The notes: a model not told the origin generated them from the letters alone. 64,000 nucleotides of DNA from Qipengyuania polymorpha (GCF_019711435.1 NZ_JAIGNK010000002.1:62001-126000), one strand, 5' to 3'. Shown: positions 8,248-17,246, counted from the first letter of the stretch. Program-made: numbers and translations.

Positions 8248-8805
8248 TCAATTGCCGATGCGCACGCGCTCGACCGCCTCGCCCTGCGAGCCGCCATCGG
8301 CACCCGGATTAAGCCGCATGAACTCGTAATTGAGCAGCGTCGCGAAGCACACCCACGCGAGATAGGGCAGGAGCAGGACGGCAGCGAGGCGGCGGACCTT
8401 CCAGAACAATGCGATGACCACCAGCAGGCTGAGCACGATCGCCACCAGCACGAAGAGCGCGATGGTTATCTGCTGCGCTGCGAAAAAGGTTGGCGTCCAT
8501 GCGATGTTGAGCGCGAAATGCACGGCGAAGACCCACAGCGCCGCCGTCCGTCCGCGCGCGCCCCAGGCGCTTGCGACCAACGCCACCGAGAGACCGATCA
8601 TGATGTAGAGGATGGTCCAGACGATGCCGAACCACTTGGGTTCGGGATAGATGTCGGGCTTCACCAGCGCTTGGAACCACGCGCTTCCCGGACCGGCCCC
8701 GACCTGCCCCGACAGGAAGCCGAGCAGGACGCACAGCGGCACCAGGAACAGGGCCCAGCGGATGAAACTTGCGCGGAGTTGGCCGCGCGAAGCCAGCATG
8801 TTCAT
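8248..8805 (-). CDS. tspO: TspO/MBR family protein (tryptophan-rich sensory protein)
   Basis: A 185-residue integral membrane protein with five helices and the TspO signature LVKPDIYPEPKWFGIVWTI (about residues 47-65), where the family has L-KP-W-P-P--F---W. Family members bind tetrapyrroles and modulate porphyrin-related photosynthesis gene expression in Rhodobacter. The ATG at 8805 is chosen over the in-frame TTG at 8814 because GAGGG lies 10 bases before it. The C-terminal tail (GADGGSQGEAVERVRIGN) is polar and unusual. A hairpin (8851-8879) separates it from the upstream SDR gene. Confidence 0.9.
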   Translation of the reverse strand: MNMLASRGQLRASFIRWALFLVPLCVLLGFLSGQVGAGPGSAWFQALVKPDIYPEPKWFGIVWTILYIMIGLSVALVASAWGARGRTAALWVFAVHFALNIAWTPTFFAAQQITIALFVLVAIVLSLLVVIALFWKVRRLAAVLLLPYLAWVCFATLLNYEFMRLNPGADGGSQGEAVERVRIGN

Positions 8806-8850
8806 CGAATTCAATCCCTCATGCGCCCCGAATCATTGACGCATCTTGTG

Positions 8851-8879
8851 GCGCGGCATTGCATGGGATGCAATCGCGC
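8851..8879 (-). terminator. strong hairpin just after the SDR gene
   Basis: ATTGCAT-GGG-ATGCAAT (8858-8874) is a perfect 7-bp dyad extended outwards by GCGCG (8851-8855) and CGCGC (8875-8879) with a 2-base bulge, a 12-bp stem starting right next to the SDR stop codon. No T-run follows, so it may be a factor-dependent terminator or an mRNA-stabilising 3' stem. Confidence 0.5.
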
Positions 8880-9602
8880 TCAGAAACGCAGCATGATGTT
8901 GCGCGCCAAGGCTGGCGAGATCGAGTGGACGCGCTTCAGTATCTTCACCATGCCGATATTGGCCTCGTCGCGGTCCTTCTCGATTGCATGCACGATGGCG
9001 GCAGCGCAGTCTTCGGCCGACATCTTGTGGCCTCCGCGCCCGGCGGTCATCTGCGTATCGACGACCGGCGGCAGCGCTTCGATTACGTGGATGCCCATGT
9101 CATTCAGTTGCGCACGGATGGCCTGCGTGTAGCTGCGCAGGCCCGACTTGGTCGCGCAATAGACCGGACTGCCCGCCCGCGGTGCGATGGCGAGGCCGCT
9201 GGTCACGTTGACGATGGTCGCGCGTTCAAGCCCAGCCATCTGCGGGACCAGAGCGGTGGTCAGCCGGATGGGCGCATTGAGATTGGCGTGGATGCAATCG
9301 TCGGTGTCGCCCATGTCGGGTGCGGCTTCGCGGAAATCGTGGTCGACGCCCTGCCCTGCATTGTTGACGAGGATGTCGAAGTCGCGCTCGTCCAGAGCTG
9401 CCACCAGCGCATCGACGCCTGCAGGATTGGAGAGGTCGGCGTGGATGGCCTCGAACCCACGCTCGCGCATCGAAGCCAGTCGTTCTTCCGAGCGCCCCGT
9501 CACGATGACCTTCGCGCCCTTTGCCGCCAGCTGCAGCGCGAGTTGCTCGCCGATACCCGCCGTGCCGCCGGTGACCAGCGCCGTCTTGCCCTCGATACGC
9601 AT
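8880..9602 (-). CDS. short-chain dehydrogenase, DltE-like
   Basis: A 240-residue classical SDR. The Rossmann motif TGGTAGIG is at residues 11-18, NNAG at about 78-81, and the catalytic triad is a Ser in VNVTSG with YCATK. After the catalytic segment PPVVDTQMTAGRGG replaces the usual PG loop, as in DltE-type SDRs. The substrate is unknown. Its ATG overlaps the upstream SDR stop as TGATG (9600-9604), so the two are translationally coupled and probably work in one pathway. Confidence 0.88.
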   Translation of the reverse strand: MRIEGKTALVTGGTAGIGEQLALQLAAKGAKVIVTGRSEERLASMRERGFEAIHADLSNPAGVDALVAALDERDFDILVNNAGQGVDHDFREAAPDMGDTDDCIHANLNAPIRLTTALVPQMAGLERATIVNVTSGLAIAPRAGSPVYCATKSGLRSYTQAIRAQLNDMGIHVIEALPPVVDTQMTAGRGGHKMSAEDCAAAIVHAIEKDRDEANIGMVKILKRVHSISPALARNIMLRF

Positions 9603-10621
9603 CAGACTTTCACAATTTCTTTTTCGACAAGGCTGCGCACCGTGTCCTCCAGCGTCTTCTCCGCCGGGATGAAGGTGAAGCCAAGCCGCTCCTCGGTGTG
9701 CTGGCCGGAGACGTCGCGCACATTGCCGAGTTCGCCCTTGATTTGCTTCATTTCGGACATGAACAGCGCGAGCACCCTCACCAGCCAGTCGGGCATGGCG
9801 CGCTTTGGCACCTTGCCAGCATGTTCGGGCACGCGAGTGCGGATGATGTCGGCCATCTCGCGTATCCAGAGGAATTTCTCCGATGTCGGGAAACGCTCGC
9901 CGCGCACGGTCTCGGCAGGTGCTTCGATGGCGCGGACATGCGCCTCTCCCGCATCGCGCACATCGGTGACGCAGATGCCCATATCGGGGATGAGCGGGAT
10001 CGAGCCGTCGATGACCTTTTTCACCAGCTCGACGCTGGTCGACATGTCGTCGTCATAGACCGGCCCAAAGACGGCGACAGGGTTGATGGAACAGAACACC
10101 ATGTCGGGCGCGTTCTGCGCCACCCAGTCGCGCGCGGCGCGCTCGGCGACGGTCTTGGACTGGATGTAGGGCGGCGGATTGGCGGTGAGGTCGGTCCAGT
10201 CGGTGTAGTCGAAATGGTCCTTGTCAGGGTGGCCATAGGCGATGGCGGCAGCCGAACTGGTCTGGACGAAGCGCTTCACGCCCGCCTTGTGCGCGAATTC
10301 GAGCGCGCGAAGCGTCCCGTCGCGCGCGGGAATGATAAGGTCGTCGGCATTCTTCGGCACGTCGAGCGGGAAAGGCGAGGCGACATGCGCCACCGCATCG
10401 CAGCCTGCATTGGCCTCGGCCCAGCCGTCATCGGACAGCAGGTCGGCGGAGAAGACCTTCAGCCGCTCGCCAGCATCGGGCCAACGCCCCCGCAGCTTCG
10501 GCTCGCTCTTCGCCGCATCGCGAACCGTGGTGTGGACGGTGTAGCCCCTGGCCAGCAGCCGGTCGATGACCTCGCCGCCGATGTAACCCGTGCCGCCCGT
10601 GACGAGTACCGTGCCTGCCAT
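9602..10621 (-). CDS. extended SDR, dihydroflavonol-4-reductase-like NAD(P)-dependent epimerase/reductase
   Basis: A 339-residue extended SDR. TGGTGYIG (8-15) is the cofactor loop, VAHVASPFPLD (about 77-87) is typical of DFR-like reductases, TSSAAAIAYG carries the catalytic Ser region, and YIQSK holds the Tyr and Lys. NPVAVFGPVYDDD follows as in cinnamoyl-CoA/dihydroflavonol reductases. These reduce a ketone or aldehyde with NADPH; the substrate here is not predictable. It is the first gene of a coupled SDR pair (1-nt overlap with the next start). Confidence 0.88.
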   Translation of the reverse strand: MAGTVLVTGGTGYIGGEVIDRLLARGYTVHTTVRDAAKSEPKLRGRWPDAGERLKVFSADLLSDDGWAEANAGCDAVAHVASPFPLDVPKNADDLIIPARDGTLRALEFAHKAGVKRFVQTSSAAAIAYGHPDKDHFDYTDWTDLTANPPPYIQSKTVAERAARDWVAQNAPDMVFCSINPVAVFGPVYDDDMSTSVELVKKVIDGSIPLIPDMGICVTDVRDAGEAHVRAIEAPAETVRGERFPTSEKFLWIREMADIIRTRVPEHAGKVPKRAMPDWLVRVLALFMSEMKQIKGELGNVRDVSGQHTEERLGFTFIPAEKTLEDTVRSLVEKEIVKV

Positions 10622-10661
10622 ACCCTGCTCCCGTGTGAATTATCGGGTGCAGGGTAGACGC

Positions 10662-12014
10662 CTAGCGCATCAGGACAAGCTCTTCCGCCATGGTCGGGTG
10701 AATTGCCGTGGTCGCGTCGAAATCGGCCTTGGTGAGGCCCGCCTTCACCGCGATGGCGGCGGCCTGCATCATTTCGGGCGCTTCGGGCGCAATCATGTGG
10801 ATGCCGACAATCTTCCCGCTGTCGCCGTCGCAGATCATCTTCATGAGGCTGCGCTCGTTGCGGCCGGCCAGCACGTTCTTCATCGGACGGAAATCGGAGA
10901 GATAGACCTTCACGCTGCCGAGCTTGTTCTTGGCCTCACCCTCGGTCATGCCGACGGCGGCAATCGGCGGGTGGCTGAAGACGGCGCTCGGGATGCAGCC
11001 ATGATCGACCGCGACCGGTTCGCCCTTGCCGAACACGGTTTCGGCAAAGGCCTGGCCTTCGCGGATGGCAACCGGGGTCAGCTGCACGCGGTCGGTCACG
11101 TCGCCCACGGCATAGATATGGTCGACACTGGTCTTGCTGAAACGGTCGACCTTGATCTCGCCGTTCTCGCCCAGCTCCACTCCGGCCTTGTCGAGGCCTA
11201 GCCCTTCGGTGTTCGGGATGCGGCCCACGGCGAACAGGACGCAGTCGGCATGCTCTTCCTCGCAATCGGACATCTTGACGAAATAGCCGCCATCCTCGCA
11301 CGGCTTGATGTATTCGAAGGTGGTGTTGAAGCGGAACTGGATGCCCTTCATCGTGCTGATTTGCAGCAAGCGGTCGCGCACCGCCTCGTCATAGCTGCGC
11401 AGCAGGCGGTCGCCGCGGTTGACGATGTGAACCTCGCAGCCGAACTCGTTGAAGATGCCGGCAAATTCATTGGCGATATAGCCGCCGCCCGCGATAATGA
11501 TCTTCTTCGGCAAATCGTCGAGGTGGAAGGCCTCGTTCGAACTGATGGCGTGCTCTGCACCCTCGCATTCGGGCATGCGCGGGCGGGCGCCGGTGGCGAT
11601 CAGGATGTGCTTCGCGGTGACCTTCTTGCCGCTGGCGAGCGTGATTTCATGCGGGCCGGTAATCTCGGCGCGTTCCTTGAAAACGGTCACCTCGTGGTTC
11701 TCGAGGGTCTCGGTGTAGAGACCCTCCAGCCGCTCGACATCGTTCAGCACATTGTCGCGCAGCGTCTTCCAGTCGAACTTCTTCTCGCCAATTTCCCAGC
11801 CGAACTTCTGGCAGTCCTCGAGGTCCTCGGCGAAATGCGCACCGTAGACGAGCATCTTCTTCGGCACGCAGCCGCGGATAACGCAGGTTCCGCCGACGCG
11901 GTGCTCCTCGGCAATCGCGACCTTCGCGCCATGCGCTGCCGAAACGCGGGATGCCCGCACCCCACCCGAGCCTGCGCCAATGGTGAAAAGGTCGAAATCG
12001 TAATCGTCTGCCAT
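10662..12014 (-). CDS. gor: glutathione-disulfide reductase
   Basis: A 450-residue flavoenzyme that reduces GSSG with NADPH. FAD-binding GAGSGGVRA is at 13-21, and the redox disulfide C44/C49 lies in GGTCVIRGCVPKK. The NADPH-binding IIAGGGYIANEFA is near 173-185 and the second FAD motif is HIYAVGDVTD. The C-terminal AIHPTMAEELV contains the catalytic His-Glu dyad contributed to the partner subunit. GCVPKK rather than GCIPSK supports glutathione reductase over dihydrolipoamide dehydrogenase. It stands alone between the SDR pair and the helicase. Confidence 0.95.
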   Translation of the reverse strand: MADDYDFDLFTIGAGSGGVRASRVSAAHGAKVAIAEEHRVGGTCVIRGCVPKKMLVYGAHFAEDLEDCQKFGWEIGEKKFDWKTLRDNVLNDVERLEGLYTETLENHEVTVFKERAEITGPHEITLASGKKVTAKHILIATGARPRMPECEGAEHAISSNEAFHLDDLPKKIIIAGGGYIANEFAGIFNEFGCEVHIVNRGDRLLRSYDEAVRDRLLQISTMKGIQFRFNTTFEYIKPCEDGGYFVKMSDCEEEHADCVLFAVGRIPNTEGLGLDKAGVELGENGEIKVDRFSKTSVDHIYAVGDVTDRVQLTPVAIREGQAFAETVFGKGEPVAVDHGCIPSAVFSHPPIAAVGMTEGEAKNKLGSVKVYLSDFRPMKNVLAGRNERSLMKMICDGDSGKIVGIHMIAPEAPEMMQAAAIAVKAGLTKADFDATTAIHPTMAEELVLMR

Positions 12015-12081
12015 CCGGCGCTCCTGTCAGCGTGAGCGCGCGATATGGCGAGTGACGGCTGCAATCACAACCGCCCTCTGC

Positions 12082-13449
12082 TCAACCTTGGCTGCGACGA
12101 CGATTCCGGTTGCGATTACGATTGCCACCCGGACGGCCACCCTGCGGCCTGCCCTGACCCGCACCGGCAGGCTTGCCCTTGCGCGCAGGATGCTTCTGCT
12201 TCGGCTTTGCCTTGGCAGCACCGCCCGTGGGGCGGACCTTTGGCTTGGCCATGCGCTGCTTGGGCTCGCGCTTGGTCGGGCCGACGCCTTCGACCACGGC
12301 GCGGAAGTTGTCGGGCAGCGGCAGGCGCTCGAATTCCGCGTCGGTCTTCTTGCGGATGTCCTTCAGATAATCGCGCTCATCCTCGGCGCAGAAGGCAATC
12401 GCAATGCCGTCCTTGCCCGCACGAGCGGTGCGTCCGATGCGGTGGACATATTGCTCCGGCACGTTCGGCAGTTCGTAATTGATGACGTGGCTGACGCCCG
12501 GAATGTCGATACCGCGCGCAGCGACATCGGTGGCGACGAGGATGGGCGTCTTGGCGCGCTTGAACTCGTCGAGCGCACGCTCGCGCTGCGGCTGGCTCTT
12601 GTTGCCATGGATCGCGTTGGCAGGGATGCCGCTTTGGCCGAGCTTCTTCACGATGCGGTCGCAGCCATGCTTGGTGCGCGCGAAAATGAGGACGCGTTCG
12701 AACTTGCCGGGCACCTGGTGGCGCTCCGACAAGACCAGTTCGAGCAGCGTCTGCTTCTCGTCCTGCTGGACCATGAAGAGGTACTGGTCGATGCGCTCTG
12801 CCGTGGTGTTTTCCGGGGTCACGCTGACCTTGACCGGGTTGCGGCAATATTTGCCGACCAGTTCCTGGATCTGCTTGGGCATGGTGGCGCTGAAGAACAG
12901 CGTTTGGCGGTCGGCCGGGACCAGTTCGCTGATCTTGCGCAGCGCGTGGATGAAGCCGAGGTCGAGCATCTGGTCGGCCTCGTCCAGCACCAGCACTTCG
13001 ACGCCGTCGAGACGGAAGGCCTTCTGGTCGATGAGGTCGAGCAGGCGGCCCGGCGTAGCGACGAGGATGTCGGTGCCGCGATGCAGCTTGTTGCGGTCCT
13101 TGTTGACCGAAGTGCCGCCAACGATGGAGTGGACCTTGAGCCCCGCCAGCGCGCCGTAATCCTTGGCGCTTTCGGCAATCTGACCGGCCAGTTCGCGCGT
13201 CGGCGCGAGCACCAGCATGCGGCAGGACTTGAAAGGCGTTTGCTTGTCGGCGTCACGCAGGCGGTCGATGCTGGGCAGCATAAAAGCGGCGGTCTTGCCC
13301 GTGCCGGTCTGCGCGATGCCGAGCAGGTCGCGCCCTTCGAGAACGCGCGGAATGGCCTGCGCCTGGATCGGCGTCGGCTCGGTATAGCCCTTCATGTCGA
13401 GGGCTTGGAGCACGGGCTGCGACAGCCCGAGGTCGGTGAATTGTGTCAT
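12082..13449 (-). CDS. DEAD-box ATP-dependent RNA helicase (RhlE-like)
   Basis: A 455-residue helicase with all core motifs: Q-motif PTPIQ (25-29), AQTGTGKT (46-53), PTREL, TPGR, DEAD in LVLDEADQML, SAT, ARGIDIPG and HRIGRTARAG. After about residue 375 the chain becomes a low-complexity basic tail rich in Lys, Pro, Gly, Arg and Asn (KPKVRP, GNRNRNRNRRR) that probably binds RNA nonspecifically. Such RhlE/CsdA-type helicases unwind RNA in ribosome assembly, mRNA decay and cold adaptation. ATG 13449 gives the standard N-terminus TQFTDLGLS. The upstream region holds a palindrome-framed TTGACA element (13614-13654). Confidence 0.93.
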   Translation of the reverse strand: MTQFTDLGLSQPVLQALDMKGYTEPTPIQAQAIPRVLEGRDLLGIAQTGTGKTAAFMLPSIDRLRDADKQTPFKSCRMLVLAPTRELAGQIAESAKDYGALAGLKVHSIVGGTSVNKDRNKLHRGTDILVATPGRLLDLIDQKAFRLDGVEVLVLDEADQMLDLGFIHALRKISELVPADRQTLFFSATMPKQIQELVGKYCRNPVKVSVTPENTTAERIDQYLFMVQQDEKQTLLELVLSERHQVPGKFERVLIFARTKHGCDRIVKKLGQSGIPANAIHGNKSQPQRERALDEFKRAKTPILVATDVAARGIDIPGVSHVINYELPNVPEQYVHRIGRTARAGKDGIAIAFCAEDERDYLKDIRKKTDAEFERLPLPDNFRAVVEGVGPTKREPKQRMAKPKVRPTGGAAKAKPKQKHPARKGKPAGAGQGRPQGGRPGGNRNRNRNRRRSQG

Positions 13450-13613
13450 GTATACTCGCAATATGCTTGCGGCGCGCAGACGGATTCGTCGCGCGGCGCG
13501 GGTGTCAAACGACCCGCGTGAAAAGGGAAGTCATTGGGTAAAGACCGAGGCGCGGCCGGGGCGATGGATGTCTCCACATCGCCGCTTCACGCTGGCTAGC
13601 GCGCTTCGATGGG

Positions 13614-13654
13614 GGCAGATGGGCCAGCCCGTATGTTATGTCAACCCATCTGCC
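13614..13654 (-). promoter_or_regulatory. TTGACA box framed by a 10-bp inverted repeat
   Basis: Arms GGCAGATGGG (13614-13623) and CCCATCTGCC (13645-13654) are perfectly complementary and separated by 21 bases. On the minus strand the inter-arm DNA begins TTGACA, a perfect sigma-70 -35 hexamer, and the second arm falls where a -10 box would lie 17 bases on. This would read towards the helicase gene (start 13449) and could be an operator-controlled promoter. The alternative is a weak stem-loop downstream of the orphan gene ending at 13664. Confidence 0.45.
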
Positions 13655-13663
13655 TTACAGAAG

Positions 13664-14683
13664 CTATGGATTCGACGGCGTACAAGCTGCTTCTAAACTG
13701 TATGGCAATTTATTGCGCTGCGCAGTATATTCGTACCAATTAAGCCACTCGGTCGAAACATAGCAACCTCGTTTAATTGTATACTCGACACAATATTCAT
13801 TGTACCCATCACAGTAGCCTTTACCCACCCCGACAGGGTTTATCCCGCAAGTCTGTTTCTTTCCATGATTTTTACTACTCACCTCCAGCTCAATGTAAGT
13901 CATGTTATTTGGAGTTGCCCCCCTACAATCAAAGGTGCTCGAATTTGCACCTCCAGACCAATACCCAATAGTCTTCAGCTTTTGCCCTGCCAGATTCACG
14001 ACGATGTGGACAGGCGGTTCAATTTCCTCATCTACGGGCTGACTCCAAGCCGGGATAAAAAAGCTACTTTGGTAGGCTTGGCGGTTTTGACCGGCAACGC
14101 CGTTCACGACACCGCTAACTTCTGCGCCTTCCTCCAATCTGGTTAGCAAAAATGCCCGTTCACCAAGCAATTCGTCGCCATCTTGGTCCACGGCCAAACC
14201 TTCTACACCTGACGCTTCGAAGCTAGTTAGTTCTATGGCACCGACCGTGGCCGGAGCGGCCCAACCTACCACCAGCGTGGCGCGCATCGGAGTAATATCC
14301 CGATAATATGTGTAAAGAGCAGTCTCCTTGCCCACACAACTTGACCACGCATCGACCTGGTCCGCCGAAAGGCTAGCCTTAAAGGTCTCACGAGAGTTCG
14401 AATAATGTTGGCTGTAATTTTCTTTGGACAGTAACGAACTGCGCTTCTTATCAAATGACGAATAGTCTCCAACAAAATACGCAGTGTAAAGATTTGCCTT
14501 CTTGCGTGCCTGCTCGTAATTATCTTTATTTATCATTCGCATCCAGGCAAGCGATTCAAGCGTATCCTCCTGAAGATAATCAGTCTGCTCGATCAATACC
14601 GAATCACAGTCACTAGATTGCGCGAAAACAGGCGAAGATGAAATCGCCGTAATTACCCCACCGATTACACAGTACTTTCTCAT
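13664..14683 (-). CDS. AT-rich secreted orphan protein
   Basis: A 339-residue protein with a signal peptide (RKYCVIGGVITAISSSPVFA, cut before QSSD). ATG 14683 with GGGGAGAG upstream is better than the in-frame TTG at 14698. The mature part has a helical N-terminal half (residues 40-125; EQARKKANLYTAYFVG, YSQHYSNSRETFKASL) and a Cys-rich C-terminal half with at least seven cysteines (FDCRGA, KQTCGINP, GYCDGYNEYC, KRGCYV, AACTP), suggesting a disulfide-bonded periplasmic or extracellular fold. I recognise no family. Codon use is plainly AT-richer than both neighbours (helicase and pgi), which suggests recent acquisition. No mobility gene accompanies it. Confidence 0.8.
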   Translation of the reverse strand: MRKYCVIGGVITAISSSPVFAQSSDCDSVLIEQTDYLQEDTLESLAWMRMINKDNYEQARKKANLYTAYFVGDYSSFDKKRSSLLSKENYSQHYSNSRETFKASLSADQVDAWSSCVGKETALYTYYRDITPMRATLVVGWAAPATVGAIELTSFEASGVEGLAVDQDGDELLGERAFLLTRLEEGAEVSGVVNGVAGQNRQAYQSSFFIPAWSQPVDEEIEPPVHIVVNLAGQKLKTIGYWSGGANSSTFDCRGATPNNMTYIELEVSSKNHGKKQTCGINPVGVGKGYCDGYNEYCVEYTIKRGCYVSTEWLNWYEYTAQRNKLPYSLEAACTPSNP

Positions 14684-14700
14684 AATTTCTCTCCCCAATT

Positions 14701-14728
14701 AAAAATTGGTAGCGGAGAAATCGCTACC
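14701..14728 (-). terminator. intrinsic terminator of pgi
   Basis: On the minus strand GGTAGCG, a 7-base loop, then CGCTACC and AATTTTTAATT: a perfect 7-bp stem followed by a T-run, 12 bases after the pgi stop codon. It insulates pgi from the AT-rich orphan gene downstream, which therefore needs its own promoter. Confidence 0.85.
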
Positions 14729-14739
14729 TTGCAAACCTA

Positions 14740-16341
14740 TCAAGTGAGTTCGCTTGTTTGGTTCTTATCAAATGCCAGCGCCAACAACCCATCCGTACTC
14801 GCGTCGAACTCCTCGCCGCCCTGCTCGATTGCCTTGGCCATCTGCTTGCCGAGCTCGACGCCGAACTGGTCGAAGGGGTTGATGCCCATCAGTACGGCGC
14901 TGGCGAAGGTGCGGTGTTCGTGGAAGGCGATCAGCGCGCCCAGCGTGGCGGCGTCGAGGTCGTCGCACAGGATCGTCGCCGAGGGGCGGTCGCCGGGGTA
15001 GTTGCGCGCCGGGTCCTTGCCCGCCTTGCCCGCCATCAGCGCCGCGCCCTGCGCAAAGCAGTTCATCAGCAGGATGCGGTGGTGTGCGGGGTCGAGTTCG
15101 TCGCCCGGTGCGATGCTGGCGATGAAGTCGACGGGTATGAGATGCGTGCCCTGGTGGAGCAGCTGGAACACCGCGTGCTGCGCATCGGTGCCCACCCCGC
15201 CCCATGTGATTGGCGCGGTCGGGCCGTCGACGGGCTGCATGTCGGCGGTCACGCGCTTGCCGTTGCTCTCCATTTCGAGCTGCTGGAGATAGTCGGGAAA
15301 CAGCCCCAGCCGCTCGTCATAGGCGAAGACGGCGCGCGTCTGGCAGCCGCGCACGCGGGTGTAGTAGAGGTCGGCGAAGCTGGCGCGCAGGACGAGGTTG
15401 TCCTCCAGCGGCGTGTCGCGGAAGTGCTTGTCGACCTCGGCGGCGCCTGCGAGCATTTCGCGGAAATCGTCCATTCCCACGGCCATGGCGATGGGAAAAC
15501 CGATGCTCGACCAGATGGAATAGCGCCCGCCGACGCTTTCCTGGAACGGCAGGATGCGCGTCTCGTCGACGCCCCATTCGACCGCGCCCTCGGGATTGGC
15601 AGTCAGCGCCACCACGCGGCCGCCCGGGTCGGAGACGCCATTGTCGGCGAGCCATTTGAGCGCGCTTTCGGCGTTGGTCATGGTCTCGATGGTGGTGAAA
15701 GTCTTGCTGGCCACCGCAATCAGCGTCTTGGCCGGGTCGCATTTCGCAAAGGCCGCTTCCAGCGCCACGCCGTCGATGTTCGAGACGACATGCACGTCGC
15801 AGCGCGCGAAGTCGCGGGCCAGTGCATCGACGCCCAGCGCGGGGCCAAGCGCGCTGCCGCCGATGCCGATGTGGATGAGGTGGTCGATTTCGCCGAGCGC
15901 CCCTTGGTGGATGGCTCCGACCAGCATGCCCATCCGGTCGATGAGCGCGGCGGCTTCCTCGGTCTTGGCCTCGTCGCCCACACCGCGCAGCGTGGCGTGG
16001 TCGGCCGCGCGGCCCTCGGTCGGGTTGACCACCTCGCCCGCGAACAGCTTGTCGCGCATACCAGCGAAGTCCATTGCCTCGGCCAGCTCGGCGAATTGCG
16101 CCAGGACCGCGCGGTCGAGATGGGTTTTCGACCAGTCGAACAATATGCCGCCCGGTGCCATGAGGTCGTCGGTCGCCTCACCCGCCAGTTCGATCCGGCC
16201 CGAGAGCATCGCCACGCGCTCTGCCCCGCCCGGCTCGTCTGCGCCCTCGCCGCCGTCACGCGTCGCGCTGAACAATTCGAGCAGCGTCGGCTGCGGCAGC
16301 TTGGCGAGCTTGCTCCAGATATCGGCGGCGGTTTTGGTCAT
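14740..16341 (-). CDS. pgi: glucose-6-phosphate isomerase
   Basis: A 533-residue enzyme interconverting glucose-6-phosphate and fructose-6-phosphate. Phosphate-binding IGIGGSALGP is near residues 145-154, ASKTFTTIET follows, and SVGGRYSIWSSIGFP is PGI signature 1. The catalytic Glu lies in LQQLEMESNGKRV, the His in HQGTHLIPVDFI, and the C-terminal NPFDQFGVELGKQMA is PGI signature 2. ATG 16341 gives the usual start TKTAADIW. It is divergent from lepB with 53 bp between them and ends in a clear terminator. Confidence 0.97.
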   Translation of the reverse strand: MTKTAADIWSKLAKLPQPTLLELFSATRDGGEGADEPGGAERVAMLSGRIELAGEATDDLMAPGGILFDWSKTHLDRAVLAQFAELAEAMDFAGMRDKLFAGEVVNPTEGRAADHATLRGVGDEAKTEEAAALIDRMGMLVGAIHQGALGEIDHLIHIGIGGSALGPALGVDALARDFARCDVHVVSNIDGVALEAAFAKCDPAKTLIAVASKTFTTIETMTNAESALKWLADNGVSDPGGRVVALTANPEGAVEWGVDETRILPFQESVGGRYSIWSSIGFPIAMAVGMDDFREMLAGAAEVDKHFRDTPLEDNLVLRASFADLYYTRVRGCQTRAVFAYDERLGLFPDYLQQLEMESNGKRVTADMQPVDGPTAPITWGGVGTDAQHAVFQLLHQGTHLIPVDFIASIAPGDELDPAHHRILLMNCFAQGAALMAGKAGKDPARNYPGDRPSATILCDDLDAATLGALIAFHEHRTFASAVLMGINPFDQFGVELGKQMAKAIEQGGEEFDASTDGLLALAFDKNQTSELT

Positions 16342-16394
16342 GGCGGGCAAAAATCCTTTGAAGGGGCGTTGCCCCGCGACTAGGGAATTCGGCG

Positions 16395-17246
16395 ATGAAT
16401 GAGAACCCCCGCCTTGTGCAGCCAGACGCCGATGCCGACCCGAGCACTGTCGCCACGCCCGAAACCACTCCCGAGAAAGAGGAAAGCTGGGGCGATTTCC
16501 TGAAATTCGTGCTGAAGCTGGTGGCCGTGGTGCTCATCTTCCGCAGCTTCATCTTCTCGCCCTTCACCATCCCGAGCGAGAGCATGCTGCCGGGCCTGCG
16601 CAATGGCGACTACCTCGTCGCGGCGAAGTGGCCCTACGGCTTTTCGAGTCTCTCGCTGCCGCTGGAAGCGCCGCTCATTCCGGGACGCATTTTCGCCAGC
16701 TTGCCCGAGCGCGGCGACGTGGTCATCTTCAAACATCCGGTCGACGGCACCGATTATATAAAGCGCGCCATCGGCCTGCCGGGCGATACGGTCGAAGTGC
16801 GCGATGGGACCGTCTATCTCAATGGCGAGGCGCTGGAGCAGGAGCGCGGAAGCTATGTCGACATCCCGATGAGCGTGAACACCGAATGCAACGAGGTAGG
16901 CGGGCAGGTCGTCGACGGCACCACCTGCCGCTACCGGCAGATTATCGAGACGCTGCCCTCGGGCAAGAGCTATCCCACCATCGATTTCGGCAACGGGCCT
17001 GCGGATAATTTCGGCCCCATCATTGTACCAAAAGGCAAGATGTTCGTGATGGGCGACAACCGCGACAATTCGCAAGATAGCCGCTTTCCTGCGATTGCCG
17101 GGAGAGGCGTGGGACTGGTCGATACCGACCTTCTCGTGGCGCGCGCCAGCCGGGTACTGTGGTCGACCGACGGAAGCGCTGAATGGCTGTTGCCTTGGAC
17201 CTGGTTCACCGCCGCGCGCTGGGATCGCATCGGGAGCGACATATGA
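16395..17246 (+). CDS. lepB: signal peptidase I
   Basis: A 283-residue type II-oriented inner membrane protease that removes signal peptides from exported proteins. One transmembrane helix is at about residues 37-56. Box B SESMLPGL carries catalytic Ser63, and box D YIKRAIGLPGD carries the general-base Lys123. Box E is GDNRDNSQDSR near residues 219-229. A roughly 50-residue insertion with two Cys (ECNEVGG, TTCRYRQ) lies between D and E. It heads the lepB-rnc-era operon; its TGA overlaps the rnc ATG as ATGA (17243-17246). Confidence 0.96.
   Translation: MNENPRLVQPDADADPSTVATPETTPEKEESWGDFLKFVLKLVAVVLIFRSFIFSPFTIPSESMLPGLRNGDYLVAAKWPYGFSSLSLPLEAPLIPGRIFASLPERGDVVIFKHPVDGTDYIKRAIGLPGDTVEVRDGTVYLNGEALEQERGSYVDIPMSVNTECNEVGGQVVDGTTCRYRQIIETLPSGKSYPTIDFGNGPADNFGPIIVPKGKMFVMGDNRDNSQDSRFPAIAGRGVGLVDTDLLVARASRVLWSTDGSAEWLLPWTWFTAARWDRIGSDI

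Noticed and set aside
13664-14683. AT-rich gene as part of a mobile element
   Set aside because: No transposase, integrase, terminal repeats or tRNA target is adjacent; composition alone does not show an element.
14758-16383. 541-codon plus-strand frame opposite pgi
   Set aside because: Shadow of pgi; no motifs, and composition typical of antisense reading in high-GC genes.
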